A DNA stretch of 21,127 bases from Bodo saltans (GCA_001460835.1 CYKH01001926.1:4312-25438); one strand, 5' to 3'; shown: positions 7,766 through 16,667, numbered from the stretch's first letter. Numbers and translations: made by a program. The notes: generated by a model not told the origin, from the letters alone.

Positions 7766-9490
7766 ATGATACCGATGAGAAGAGAAGCCACAATGTGTCC
7801 CCCGCCTCCAAGGGACGCCGCCGTTGGTGGTTCGTCCTCAGTCCCCTTCCTCGTGTCGACGCCGCAACTGTGGCCCGTTCCTTCGTCTGTTTCCTCATGT
7901 GCACCTCCGCTCCCCTCGCAGCACTTATCACATGTCCACGCAGTGGCGGTGGACGCAACGGGAAAGTATCTTGCCACCTGTTCAAGTGATCGACGAGTCA
8001 ACATTTACACTCGTAGTCTCCTTAAGAAGGCACCAAAACGCATCGCAACTGCACGACAACAACAACACCTACCACCACCATCCAACAACGAAGAACACTT
8101 TGACAACAGCAGCAGTAATAGCAGCGATGATGACGATAATGTGCTCTTTGCGGACAATAACATACGCAGCTCCTCCTCCACATCCTCCACCGCAGCTCAT
8201 CATGCGCAGTGGCAACATCAAATTACCCTCTCCGATGTGGATGCGCCAATTTGTAAAGTCGCATGGGCAAAGCACGATCGCAATGTATACCTTGCAGCCA
8301 GCGGAGGCCGACGAACGAAAGTGTACGCGGTTGGGTGGCAACGCTCTGGCGGTGGTGGTAGTGCACCCGGGGTTCAACCTCAGTATCGCCTCGTTGCGAA
8401 TATGACCACAGAACTAGATGGGCACGGGGACATCACAGACATTGCGTTCTGTCCGTGGTCCCACATGGACAAGGAACTAATCTTATCTTGCGCCTCCCTG
8501 GATGGCTACGTAAGGTTTTACCTCACCACCGAGGGCACCAAGATTGCCCCGCGCTACGCGAAGTTGTGCCCCGCAGAAGATAGGATGCTCGCCTCAGCGG
8601 TGCTGATAAAAGTGGGCACGGCGGTGGCGACAAGCTACACCGTTGGGCGCATTCACGTGAGATCGCAAGTGCCCCATGATGACGACGATGCTGATGGTGC
8701 TTCATCAACGGGGTATGTGGTGACGGGACGCATTGAAACCGTAACCCTTCCCGAGATCAGCTCCACTGCGCCGCCGTCCACTGCCACAGGCGGCAAGCCA
8801 CCGTCCATCGCCGTAATCTTGCTGCGCTCCATGAAATCCCCATCTGCGGTCACAGCGCTGGGTTGGCTACAAACCCCCACGGATCAATACTCTTTTTTCA
8901 TGACTGGAACAGAGTTGGGGACGGTCGAGGGGTACATGCTGAGCCGGCGAGATCACAAGACCATGTTTGTGCCAATGCTACTCACCGCACCGAGCCTTAT
9001 CCGCGGTGACGACACACGGGCTGCTGCTGGGGTGCCTAGTTTCTCCCAGCTGCGCCTTCCTGGTGCGGTCACATGTGTAGCGTGGGCACCGGGAGTAGGG
9101 CGCGTGTTTGATTTGGTTGCGGTTGGCACGAAAAAAGGAACTGCGATCCTACGGCTCTACACAAAGAAGCTCACAACCCCGTCGCCCCCTACTGCAAGTA
9201 GCAGCGGTACTTCGACCACTCCAAATGGCATTGCCGAGGCGAACGGTGCATCATCTGCTCTGCCCACAGCGTCATACTTAGTCGCCGAGCTCCCGCTGCG
9301 TGCCCCATCTGCAGCTGCGTGGGTGGGCGAAGTGTTCTTCACGCCCCACGCACCGTGCGTGCAGGCGATGTGGGACGCCTCAGGGACTCTTCTCTCCCTC
9401 ATGGATGATAAAGAGGGGCGACAAGGACTTCTGGTGCTGCACCCAACCGATTGGGCGGATCACCAATCATGGGCGTTGATGTCTGCCTAG
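7766..9490 (+). CDS. SEH1: Seh1-like WD40 beta-propeller protein (nucleoporin/SEA-complex type)
   Basis: The 574-aa product starts at the first ATG after the presumed splice acceptor; 7775 and 7793 are alternative starts. WD40-like blades can be followed: HVHAVAVDATGKYLATCSSD at about residues 54-73 then RRVNIY; CKVAWAKHDRNVYLAASGG at about 161-179; DITDIAFCPWSHMDKEL at about 221-237 then CASLDGYVRFY; VTALGWL near 361; VTCVAWAPGVGRVFDLVAVG at about 434-453; and CVQAMWDASGTLLSL near 530. The SSD, APG-x-GR and W-D-x-SGT signatures and the blade order fit Seh1 better than Sec13. Seh1 binds the Nup107/Y complex of the nuclear pore and, in other eukaryotes, the SEA/GATOR complex. The usual Seh1 length is about 350-360 aa; the excess comes from low-complexity insertions between blades (Gln/His and NSSSNSSDDDD around 95-135; DDDDADGASS; Ser/Thr-rich after 465). 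The exact orthologue in kinetoplastids is uncertain. Confidence 0.72.
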   Translation: MIPMRREATMCPPPPRDAAVGGSSSVPFLVSTPQLWPVPSSVSSCAPPLPSQHLSHVHAVAVDATGKYLATCSSDRRVNIYTRSLLKKAPKRIATARQQQHLPPPSNNEEHFDNSSSNSSDDDDNVLFADNNIRSSSSTSSTAAHHAQWQHQITLSDVDAPICKVAWAKHDRNVYLAASGGRRTKVYAVGWQRSGGGGSAPGVQPQYRLVANMTTELDGHGDITDIAFCPWSHMDKELILSCASLDGYVRFYLTTEGTKIAPRYAKLCPAEDRMLASAVLIKVGTAVATSYTVGRIHVRSQVPHDDDDADGASSTGYVVTGRIETVTLPEISSTAPPSTATGGKPPSIAVILLRSMKSPSAVTALGWLQTPTDQYSFFMTGTELGTVEGYMLSRRDHKTMFVPMLLTAPSLIRGDDTRAAAGVPSFSQLRLPGAVTCVAWAPGVGRVFDLVAVGTKKGTAILRLYTKKLTTPSPPTASSSGTSTTPNGIAEANGASSALPTASYLVAELPLRAPSAAAWVGEVFFTPHAPCVQAMWDASGTLLSLMDDKEGRQGLLVLHPTDWADHQSWALMSA

Positions 9491-9639
9491 AGAGATGTAC
9501 TGTGTGCTGGCTGGTGCGCTTCACGATCGAAAAAAATCTTCGCGAGAGAATTTGTTCTGTGTTTGAATTATTGCGAACCTTTAGCTCCTGCAAAAAGAAA
9601 GATGTAGCGCATCTTCTTGATTTTCAAATTTGGCTCGTC

Positions 9640-9662
9640 TGTTTCTTTTTGCGATTGCAAAG
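9640..9662 (+). promoter_or_regulatory. Candidate trans-splice acceptor for the 9773 gene
   Basis: TGTTTCTTTTTGCGATTGC is followed by AAAG, with AG at 9661-9662. The leader from there to ATG 9773 is 110 nt and strikingly rich in A and C. Confidence 0.4.
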
Positions 9663-9724
9663 CGACGAAAGGAATCCATTCTCAATCAAAAGGACACGAT
9701 TCACACACAACAAACTTCATATCA

Positions 9725-9764
9725 CACAACAATATCACAACACATTTCAACACAACAATATCAC
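9725..9764 (+). repeat. 14-bp direct repeat in the A/C-rich leader
   Basis: CACAACAATATCAC occurs at 9725-9738 and again at 9751-9764, just upstream of ATG 9773, inside a G-poor leader. It may be a chance product of the composition or a leader element. Confidence 0.6.
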
Positions 9765-9772
9765 TTCCACAC

Positions 9773-10138
9773 ATGGCAACTTCCCATCATCACGTTCTGG
9801 TTGCAGTAGTAGCAATCCTTGCCACTGTCGCCTGGACATCATTTGCATGCGAAACCGACGACCACTGCCGTCCCTCTTCGTGCTGCCACAGCAACCAATG
9901 CGTTGATACCACCAAAGCTCCTCCTCCGAATTGCACCGACGTGCTCTGCACCGCGGGCTGCGAGCATGACACCCTGGACTGCGGTGGTGAGTGCATGTGC
10001 ACCGCGAGCAAGGTGTGTGCTCCGCATGTACGCGCGGGGATGCCACCGGACGGCGCTGGTGATTGGGGAGTCCCCAAGCCCCAGACCGGACATGCGCGTA
10101 CCATCAAGAGGGTCGTCATTCGCAAGCAGAAGGGCTGA
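9773..10138 (+). CDS. 12-Cys secreted protein (third, dispersed copy)
   Basis: The 121-aa product starts at ATG 9773 (MATSHHH). The open frame continues upstream through non-ATG codons, but only this start gives a good signal peptide (VLVAVVAILATVAWTSFA). The mature chain starts at the first Cys and carries the same 12-Cys framework as the copy at 1415-1783: PSSCCH, CVDTTKAPPPNC, LDCGGECMC, then R-A-GMPPD and W. NCT is an N-glycosylation sequon. The tail after the Pro-rich linker is basic and ends TIKRVVIRKQKG. It is closest in the CVDTTKAPPPNC region to the truncated copy at the window start. It sits downstream of the Seh1-like gene and upstream of V-ATPase subunit H, so it is dispersed relative to the tandem copies. 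Function unknown; secretion is inferred from the signal peptide. Confidence 0.92.
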   Translation: MATSHHHVLVAVVAILATVAWTSFACETDDHCRPSSCCHSNQCVDTTKAPPPNCTDVLCTAGCEHDTLDCGGECMCTASKVCAPHVRAGMPPDGAGDWGVPKPQTGHARTIKRVVIRKQKG

Positions 10139-10966
10139 GCACGCGGAAGAAACGTGCAACACACAGCAATGCGTGGCGCAGGAACAATTTGATACGCTAA
10201 CGCTGCTGTGATGTGATTCTACGCGTTTTCTCATATGGAGTCGTCCACTGCATTCTTTTCGCTCCCTTTCAATATGACCCCCTCCTCCACACCCCTCACT
10301 ATTTTTGTGTCTTCTTTCTTTTTTTTACATCCGGGAAGTGGAGCCGTGATCGGACGCCGCCGTTGCATCAGACTTTTTTTGTTGTCAGCATGAAACCCTT
10401 CGCGGGGAAATGGCTCTTTCGCACGCGCGTGTTGGTCCCAACGCCAGCTCTCTTGTTTTCTTTTTCCTTTCCAAAAAAGCGCTTGTTGCTGAATTTCGTT
10501 TGTGTTCCTGAGTTGACAAGCAGCTTCGCGGAAAAGAATGAGAGGACCTCTCCTGTCGATACTAATTCCCTAACCACGACGTTCCGCTTTTTTTTGTTGT
10601 TGTTGTTGTGATCATTTCTCAAAAAAAAAAGGTGTGTCTTCCCTCCGCTGTTCTTCCAAGGTCTTCGAGAGGTTGGGCAATGTCCATCCTGTTCTTCCCT
10701 ACACCAATTTTCAAAAAAAAAAAACCTTTGCGTGTTCTATTTCTATTTGCTAGTCAAATGCGTACACAACGGAGTGACAAGCTGAAACGTCACGTGTGCT
10801 GCGCGTTTTTTTTCTGTTTTGTTTTTTTGATATTTCCTCCATACGTCTTCTTAATCGTTGCTATCGTTGTGATTGTGTGTATTTCGTTTCCTTCGTGTTT
10901 TTGTTTTTTTTTTGCCAAAGGTAAGCAACAACCACCATCGACTCCATATTCCCTCCCCTTTTTCTC

Positions 10967-11020
10967 CGCGTTTGTGAACTGCTGCTGTGTGTGCGCGTTT
11001 GTGAACTGCTGCTGTGTGTG
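10967..11020 (+). repeat. Two perfect tandem copies of a 27-bp unit
   Basis: The unit starts CGCGTTTGTGAACTGCTGCT and ends GTGTGTG. Copies lie at 10967-10993 and 10994-11020 with no differences. It is a local tandem duplication in non-coding sequence. Confidence 0.95.
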
Positions 11021-11102
11021 TTAGCAAAACGGAGCCTCTACTCCCCATTCTATTCGTCACCATGTTTGTTTGTTGTTTTGTGTGTTAGTTTGTGACTCCC
11101 CC

Positions 11103-11146
11103 ACTTTTCATATTTTTTCTTTATTTTTTAAAAAAAAATTCCGGAG
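11103..11146 (+). promoter_or_regulatory. Possible splice-acceptor region for the 11319 gene
   Basis: A T-rich tract (TTTTCATATTTTTTCTTTATTTTTT) is followed by a run of A and then AG at 11145-11146. The leader would be 172 nt. Weaker than the other acceptors because the A run interrupts the tract. Confidence 0.3.
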
Positions 11147-11318
11147 AGAAAAATGCCTCGTTGTGAAATTGTTTGACAAGTGAATGTTACGCAAATAACT
11201 CAACAAAGAACATTAATATTCTGAACAGATGTGCTCAACAAAACTGTTGTTATGATTATTATTATCGTGTCTTGTCATTAACAACACAAAAATAAGCAAC
11301 TAGGGAAAGGACCAAAAA

Positions 11319-12722
11319 ATGGACTCCGCCAGTACTATTCGCCTTGTGCGTGAGTTACGTATCGTGGATGAGGCTACCATCAAGACGCTCGACCAATTAT
11401 TCGCCGGGAATCTTAACGACGACCTTGTCGACAGCCTCGTCACGGGCCGAGAGGCTCCCATCGCGTTAGCGTTGTACAAGGTAGTCCAGGCGTCTTCGGC
11501 AGGTGTACGAAGCTTCGTGTTGCGCTTCTTGGCGAATTTATGTCAAGCGTGCCGCACGTTTGCGAAAGAATTCACCGTGGAAGATGCTGTGGAGAAGTTC
11601 GGCTCCGAGCCCGCTGCAGTGTTTCTTGATATCGCTGTCCAAAACGCCGAGAATGTTGCCGTCACGAGCGCCGCCCTTCACCTTAGCGCCAACGTGATCC
11701 GTAGTGCATCGGGTTCAATTGCTCGCTACGAGAGCACCATTCAGCGCTTCTTTGGGCACGTTCAGACCGTTCTGAATGTCGCGGAGCTGAATGCCAACAC
11801 CATCGAGTACCCCATTCACGCTTGCTCTCAACTTGTTCGCCGTAAGGCCATCCGCCCTTACTTCCTGAACTCTGGCATCGTTGAGCACATTCCTCGCATC
11901 CTCACCGAGGCGTGTGCCACCGATAATTCTGCCGTCATTCAGCTCTCCTACGAGACTCTCTTAATTTGCTGGTTGCTCAGCTTTGAGTTCCCTTGCATCG
12001 TTGCCCTGCACAAGGTGAAGATTATTCCCACCATCCACCGAGTCCTTCAGCGCCTTCAGAAGGAGAAGTGCATTCGCGTGGCCCTTCTTACCCTTCGCAA
12101 CTTTGCTGAGGCCCAGCTCAAGTATTACAACTTGCGCCACGGCACCATTGACTTGGGGTTTGCAGAGTCTGTGCAACTTCACGTACTCGGTGAGATCAAC
12201 GGCGGAAAGGGGCCAAACTTCTTCGCTGACATGATCGGTGTCGGCCTCGTAAAAACTCTTTGGCAACTTGCTCGCCGCAAGTTCGGTGATGATGACATCG
12301 CCAAGGAGATCGAAGAAATGACCACTCTGCTTGACCAGAACTTGGAGCAGATGAGCAGCTTCACTGAGTACAAAGGTGAAGTGCAGTCCGGTGTCCTCGA
12401 GTGGTCCCCCGTGCATACGTCCACAAAATTCTGGAGGGAGAACGCGAACAAGTTCGAGGAGAACAACTACGAAGTGCTGTCCAGCCTCCGCGACCTCGTG
12501 GTGACCTCGCACAACGATCTTACCCTTGCGGTTGCGTGCTACGATATCGGTGAGCTCGTTCGCCACCACCCCTCTGGTCGCGCTCTTCTGCAGTTGCCTC
12601 AGCTGGCCAACGCCAAAGAAAAGATTATGCACTTGATGAGCCACAAGAACTCTGAGGTGGCCAAGAACGCATTGTTGGCGGTCCAAAAGATTATGGTGCA
12701 GCGATGGGAGTTCATCAAATAA
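11319..12722 (+). CDS. VMA13: V-type H+-ATPase subunit H
   Basis: The 467-aa product matches subunit H (Vma13) of the V-ATPase V1 sector, the cytosolic regulatory subunit needed for ATP-driven proton pumping into acidic organelles. The protein is all-helical and armadillo/HEAT-like through the N-terminal domain. The diagnostic C-terminal domain contains SGVLEWSPVH (357-366), TKFWREN (369-375), NNYEVL, a V-A-x-YDIGELVRHHPSG block, and the terminal NALLAVQKIMVQRWEF (450-465), all hallmarks of the family. The length is normal (yeast and animal forms are about 470-485 aa). ATG 11319 sits in an A-rich context. Codon choice is visibly more biased to C-ending and CTT/CGC codons than in the neighbouring orphans, consistent with high expression. 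The gene is intact with no unusual insertion. Confidence 0.97.
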   Translation: MDSASTIRLVRELRIVDEATIKTLDQLFAGNLNDDLVDSLVTGREAPIALALYKVVQASSAGVRSFVLRFLANLCQACRTFAKEFTVEDAVEKFGSEPAAVFLDIAVQNAENVAVTSAALHLSANVIRSASGSIARYESTIQRFFGHVQTVLNVAELNANTIEYPIHACSQLVRRKAIRPYFLNSGIVEHIPRILTEACATDNSAVIQLSYETLLICWLLSFEFPCIVALHKVKIIPTIHRVLQRLQKEKCIRVALLTLRNFAEAQLKYYNLRHGTIDLGFAESVQLHVLGEINGGKGPNFFADMIGVGLVKTLWQLARRKFGDDDIAKEIEEMTTLLDQNLEQMSSFTEYKGEVQSGVLEWSPVHTSTKFWRENANKFEENNYEVLSSLRDLVVTSHNDLTLAVACYDIGELVRHHPSGRALLQLPQLANAKEKIMHLMSHKNSEVAKNALLAVQKIMVQRWEFIK

Positions 12723-12803
12723 TAAAAAAGGCACGAAGAAGAATTGCGCAGCACACAGGGGTCGCGCGACTGGAGAACACGAAAAAGACGGCGTAGGCCA
12801 AAG

Positions 12804-12823
12804 AAAACAAAACAAAACAAAAC
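12804..12823 (+). repeat. AAAAC microsatellite, four units
   Basis: Four perfect AAAAC units occur in the presumed 3' UTR of the subunit H gene, followed by AAAAAAC. It is a simple-sequence repeat. Confidence 0.9.
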
Positions 12824-13398
12824 AAAAAACAGCATGGCGAGGCGGACTGACTTTTGTACCGGAGTGAGTGAGAGAGGCAAAAGAGTGGGTTGATGGACTG
12901 TGTCAAAGAAATAAAAGGCAAATGTTTTCCTTTTGAGAACAAGAAGAAGAAACGACAAGAAACTCCCTCAAGTGGGGAAAAAACGTTCACTCAACGTTGC
13001 GCAAGATTGTTAGTGGACACAAATTCAGTGAAGAACGTTTCTCTCAACAAACAATTGCAAAACTCACAGCTTACCCTTCTTCTTTCAATATTCCAACAAC
13101 ACAAAAAAACTCTTTTCGGAGAGTTAGGAAGAAGAAGGCGTGCAGTTGTGGTTGATTTATTTCTTTTGTTTGTCATCATCCAACGTGAGCGCGAATTTGT
13201 GTGGAAGCTTTTTTTTTTCTTGACGCGCCGTTTCGTTCGACATCTTCCCACATTCATGTTAGCCCCCCTTTTGTGCACTTGATCCCTCTCTATCCACTCG
13301 GTCAAAAGCAGCACCAAACAAATCGGTGGGATCTTTTGAGTTGTTGTTAGGACGCGCAATACAAAAAAGAAAGAAAAAAAGAACTCGTCCTTTGAGCG

Positions 13399-13415
13399 CC
13401 TTTCTCTTGTTGCAG
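13399..13415 (+). promoter_or_regulatory. Candidate trans-splice acceptor for the 13555 gene
   Basis: CCTTTCTCTTGTTGCAG ends at AG 13414-13415. The tract is compact and pyrimidine-rich with CAG, one of the clearest acceptors in the window. The 5' UTR would be 139 nt. Confidence 0.55.
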
Positions 13416-13554
13416 GTTCGATCGTTTCTAACAATTTTTTTGTCACTAAAAAAGGTCAAGAAGTTATCATTTTAGGTAGGGATAGAAAACATTCTTCTGA
13501 GAATATCGTCACATACATTCGTAGCGTAGTGTAGCGCCAGCAACGAAGAAGAGT

Positions 13555-16152
13555 ATGATCGAATATCCTGCATCATCAAATGCAGTCGAGCTTGTGAAGT
13601 TCTTTAATGACGTGGTCATTTACTCCCCTCTCCCTTGTACGCAGAAGGAGACGACAAAGCCACCGGCAGCAGAGCCAGCGAAATCCACAAACAATCAATC
13701 GACGAAGGCGTCCGTCGTGACACGGCCGCTGTCATCGGCCAATCCGTTCCGCCGGAGATATTGCGTCGACAAGCAATCCGGCGAGATCACGTCAATTGTG
13801 TCATCCTCCAAGTCATCATCGGTTGCCTCATCCGACTCTCCGCGCAACAACAATCGTGCTGACACGACGGTGAAGTCGTCTCGGCCTCATGCGAAGCAGC
13901 CAGTGACACCTGCAGACAAGACGGCGAAGGTTGACGCACCACAAGCGTCGTGGTTCTCCGCCACTGCAACCAGTCGTCTCGTTCCTAACTTCGATGCGTT
14001 GATCAAGCAACACGCGACGAGTGGTTGCGCTGCTACTGCAACTTCAACAATTTCTTCATCCTCATCTGCGTCACATGGCAATCTGTCCCCTGTGGACTGG
14101 GTAGCGCACATGTTCACCACCAACGTGTACCCTGCCATGGTGGCGGCGTTGGCTGCCGTGTGTAGGCAACGTGACCGGCTGGAGGTGATGGGCACAACAT
14201 TCATCTCCACAAGCTGCACAACGGATGCTGATGCCAACATTGCACCTCCCTCTGTGTCGGTTTCGTTCTCCATGAACAATTCTGGAGACATTTGCTCAGC
14301 TGGTGGTGGTGGTGTTGACGAAACATCAAGCCGCACAATCGATCCCCAACAAACATCATCATTACGTCGAACCGCGAGTGCCTCTGGTAGTGCAACAAGA
14401 TCAACATTGCCCCTTCGTCGGCATCAATCTGCCCTCACAACAGCCAGTGGCTCGCAGGCGCGCAATTGGCTCGGGCAATTAGCGTCGTTGGTTGATACAT
14501 CTGATCCACTCTCCATGTTATCCCCCTCTACCATGCGCCGACTCTTACTAGAGGCACCTGCACGCCGCGCCGCAACAGCAGCCCTCATCTCCGATGGGCT
14601 CGGCTCCGTCGTCTCTGCCACCGTCATGCTCGTCGGCGATGTTCTCCTCTCTGCTTCGTTATCTCTGCTAGAAGAAGCTGTTACCACTGAGTTGATCCTT
14701 CACTCTAGTCCCATCGCGCGAGATTGTGTGACTTCTTTTGTGAAAGCGGTTGCGGCAATCGAAGAACTACGACGCAGACTGTGGGAGAGCGCGTCAAACC
14801 AGCCTGCGGTGCTGAAAGGGAGCAGTACCTTCTCCCCTCGCACATTTGTAGCGATCAAGCAGTGGTCGTTGAGTAGCTCACAACTAACAGACATTGTCAT
14901 GAGAAGTCATGTTGTCGTGACCTACCAACAGCAGCAGAAGACGCAACCCATCCCCCCAACGCCACCAGCCCCCGCGTCTACATCAAATACTCAGGCACTC
15001 GATATTGGTAAGGAACACATCGATGGGGTAGCGAAGCAACAGCTTCAAGATCACCTTCAACATGCAACGATCGTGTTGAGTCGCTTGTGCAGTGGAACCA
15101 ACCTCGAATCTGGCGATGCTGATCACTCTGCTGCGCATGGACGCCTCGTAGATCAACAGTACGTGCTCCTCCGTGCAACAATGTCTCACCACCACGACGA
15201 TGGAGTTGTTGGGCTTCATCAGGCTATGGTCGATGCCCTTCGTGTTCGTCGAACCCCTCCTCGCGTTGGTCCCACTACTTCATCTTCGTCGTGTCACTCT
15301 CCGCGTGTCCCAGAAACATCAACAGCTGAAGATGGTCAGCAAAGTAAACAACAGGAGCAGCAGCAACAACAATCGCCGCTCAAGACAGCATCGTTCCGAG
15401 TTGCACCGACAGCAATGCGACGCCGCCCCTCCGCAGCATCCCAACACCACCCAGCTGCCGTTCATAGCAGCCCTCCTCCTAGTTCAGCCTCCTCGGCACA
15501 TTGGATGCGAACATTCGCACAGTCGCTGCAGACGTATCGTGGCGACCTGGCTGTGTTTCTCGCTACCAATCATTGTAGCAGTCAAAGCAACGATAATGTA
15601 GTTCGCAACGCCGCACCAGCTCCTCCTGCAGTCCTCAGTTGTGCATTGATTCGCGCCGCAGTGCGCCACTACATGGTGTCCTCGTTGCGTAGCCACAAAG
15701 AGCATCACAGGTGCTCCGGTGGGGCGATGACCGCACACCGTGGTGCTGGAGGCGATGCCGAGGAAGAAGACGAAGATCTCATCAGGGTCGTCTCTCAGGG
15801 TATCCCGTGGCCGTATCCTCTCGCCTTGCTGCAGGAGCTCGTCAACGTTCACGGAGGTGATGCCGTCGTTCGGCGTAACATCTTTGTTGGTGCCGCTGGA
15901 CTATTGGCAACAATCATCGGGAAAAAGAACCCACAATCATCCACGAACAGCAGCAGGGACGATGCACATGAGTCGATCGACGGAGCGTTAGGCGTGCTTC
16001 GCCTGTGGCAACAGTGTTTCCATCCAGATGTGATTGCACCTGCTGTGGAGGGCTCAGGGGCGCCAAAATGTGTAGGCGACGCCGCCCGTCGAAGTGCCAC
16101 GGCTCATGTGCAACGCGTTGTGTGGTTAAGAGACGCACTCTACAGTTTGTAG
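13555..16152 (+). CDS. 865-aa Ser/Thr/Gln-rich hypothetical protein
   Basis: I do not recognise this protein. It starts at ATG 13555 (MIEYPASSNAVELVKFFNDV), which fits a folded N-terminus of about 30 residues. Most of residues 35-180 is Ser/Thr/Lys-rich and probably disordered. Three stretches look helical and folded: about 182-215 (WVAHMFTTNVYPAMVAALAA), about 302-413 (ARNWLGQLASLVDTSDPLSM through EELRRRLWES), and the C-terminus from about 740 (IRVVSQGIPWPYPLALLQEL through RVVWLRDALYSL). A Gln-rich run lies near residues 595-608 (QQSKQQEQQQQQ), next to basic Ser-rich sequence MRRRPSAAS. There is no signal peptide, membrane span or catalytic motif. The continuous frame, kinetoplastid-like spacing and codon composition support a real gene. 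The stop TAG is followed within six bases by a 95-bp tandem duplication. Confidence 0.85.
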   Translation: MIEYPASSNAVELVKFFNDVVIYSPLPCTQKETTKPPAAEPAKSTNNQSTKASVVTRPLSSANPFRRRYCVDKQSGEITSIVSSSKSSSVASSDSPRNNNRADTTVKSSRPHAKQPVTPADKTAKVDAPQASWFSATATSRLVPNFDALIKQHATSGCAATATSTISSSSSASHGNLSPVDWVAHMFTTNVYPAMVAALAAVCRQRDRLEVMGTTFISTSCTTDADANIAPPSVSVSFSMNNSGDICSAGGGGVDETSSRTIDPQQTSSLRRTASASGSATRSTLPLRRHQSALTTASGSQARNWLGQLASLVDTSDPLSMLSPSTMRRLLLEAPARRAATAALISDGLGSVVSATVMLVGDVLLSASLSLLEEAVTTELILHSSPIARDCVTSFVKAVAAIEELRRRLWESASNQPAVLKGSSTFSPRTFVAIKQWSLSSSQLTDIVMRSHVVVTYQQQQKTQPIPPTPPAPASTSNTQALDIGKEHIDGVAKQQLQDHLQHATIVLSRLCSGTNLESGDADHSAAHGRLVDQQYVLLRATMSHHHDDGVVGLHQAMVDALRVRRTPPRVGPTTSSSSCHSPRVPETSTAEDGQQSKQQEQQQQQSPLKTASFRVAPTAMRRRPSAASQHHPAAVHSSPPPSSASSAHWMRTFAQSLQTYRGDLAVFLATNHCSSQSNDNVVRNAAPAPPAVLSCALIRAAVRHYMVSSLRSHKEHHRCSGGAMTAHRGAGGDAEEEDEDLIRVVSQGIPWPYPLALLQELVNVHGGDAVVRRNIFVGAAGLLATIIGKKNPQSSTNSSRDDAHESIDGALGVLRLWQQCFHPDVIAPAVEGSGAPKCVGDAARRSATAHVQRVVWLRDALYSL

Positions 16153-16157
16153 AAGCG

Positions 16158-16347
16158 CGGGTTAGTAGTAGAAGAATGTCCATACAAGCAGTTACCAGCG
16201 AAAGACAGCACTGTGTGAAGAGTAGTTTTTCACTTTGATTTCAAGACAACAACGGGTTAGTAGTAGAAGAATGTCCATACAAGCAGTTACCAGCGAAAGA
16301 CAGCACTGTGTGAAGAGTAGTTTTTCACTTTGATTTCAAGACAACAA
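16158..16347 (+). repeat. Perfect 95-bp tandem duplication
   Basis: Copies at 16158-16252 and 16253-16347 are identical, starting CGGGTTAGTAGTAGAAGAAT and ending TTTCAAGACAACAA; one further base (C) also matches after the second copy. It lies 5 bases after the stop of the upstream gene, in its presumed 3' UTR. Lack of any substitution suggests a recent duplication, or an assembly artefact. Confidence 0.97.
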
Positions 16348-16667
16348 CAGCGAAGCAAGTACACCAACAACGAGAGAGCAAAAGTCTCTGAAGCAAAACA
16401 TCCTCCCCCCACACACAAGTGAAACCGTCGGTGTGGCGACCTGTATCCCTCGATCCTTTTCCCCCTTTCTCTCTCTTGATGATCTCATCCCAGCTGTGGC
16501 TCACACAGTTCTTTGATCGTTTTGTTTATTCTCGCATCCTGTTGAGTACCCGACGGTGGTGTTGTTCCCTCACCTCTTTGTGTATTTTGCTCTTCTTTTT
16601 TTTCAAATGCGCACACTTTCATTTTGGTGTGAATACCTCGTTACCTCCCTTCGCCTTTTTTGGTTGA

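Larger units (their letters stand above)
10139..11318. other. Intergenic region upstream of V-ATPase subunit H
   Basis: This 1.18-kb spacer holds T-rich and CT-rich tracts, A10 and A12 runs at 10621-10630 and 10712-10723, the 27-bp tandem repeat at 10967-11020, and AT-rich sequence just before the next gene. Pyrimidine tracts followed by AG occur at 10890-10920 and 11103-11146. A frame open at 10608-11024 translates to Phe/Cys-rich sequence and includes the repeat, but has no domain; I do not accept it as a gene. Confidence 0.65.
12723..13554. other. Intergenic region between subunit H and the 865-aa orphan
   Basis: This 832-bp region is A-rich in its first half, including (AAAAC)x4 at 12804-12823, and T/CT-rich in the second half, with a poly-T tract at 13209-13218 and a strong acceptor candidate at 13414-13415. 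No frame has a recognisable domain. It reads as 3' UTR, spacer and 5' UTR. Confidence 0.7.

Noticed and set aside
11961-12815. 284-aa open frame on the minus strand
   Set aside because: It is the antisense shadow of V-ATPase subunit H, whose coding strand is certain from family motifs.
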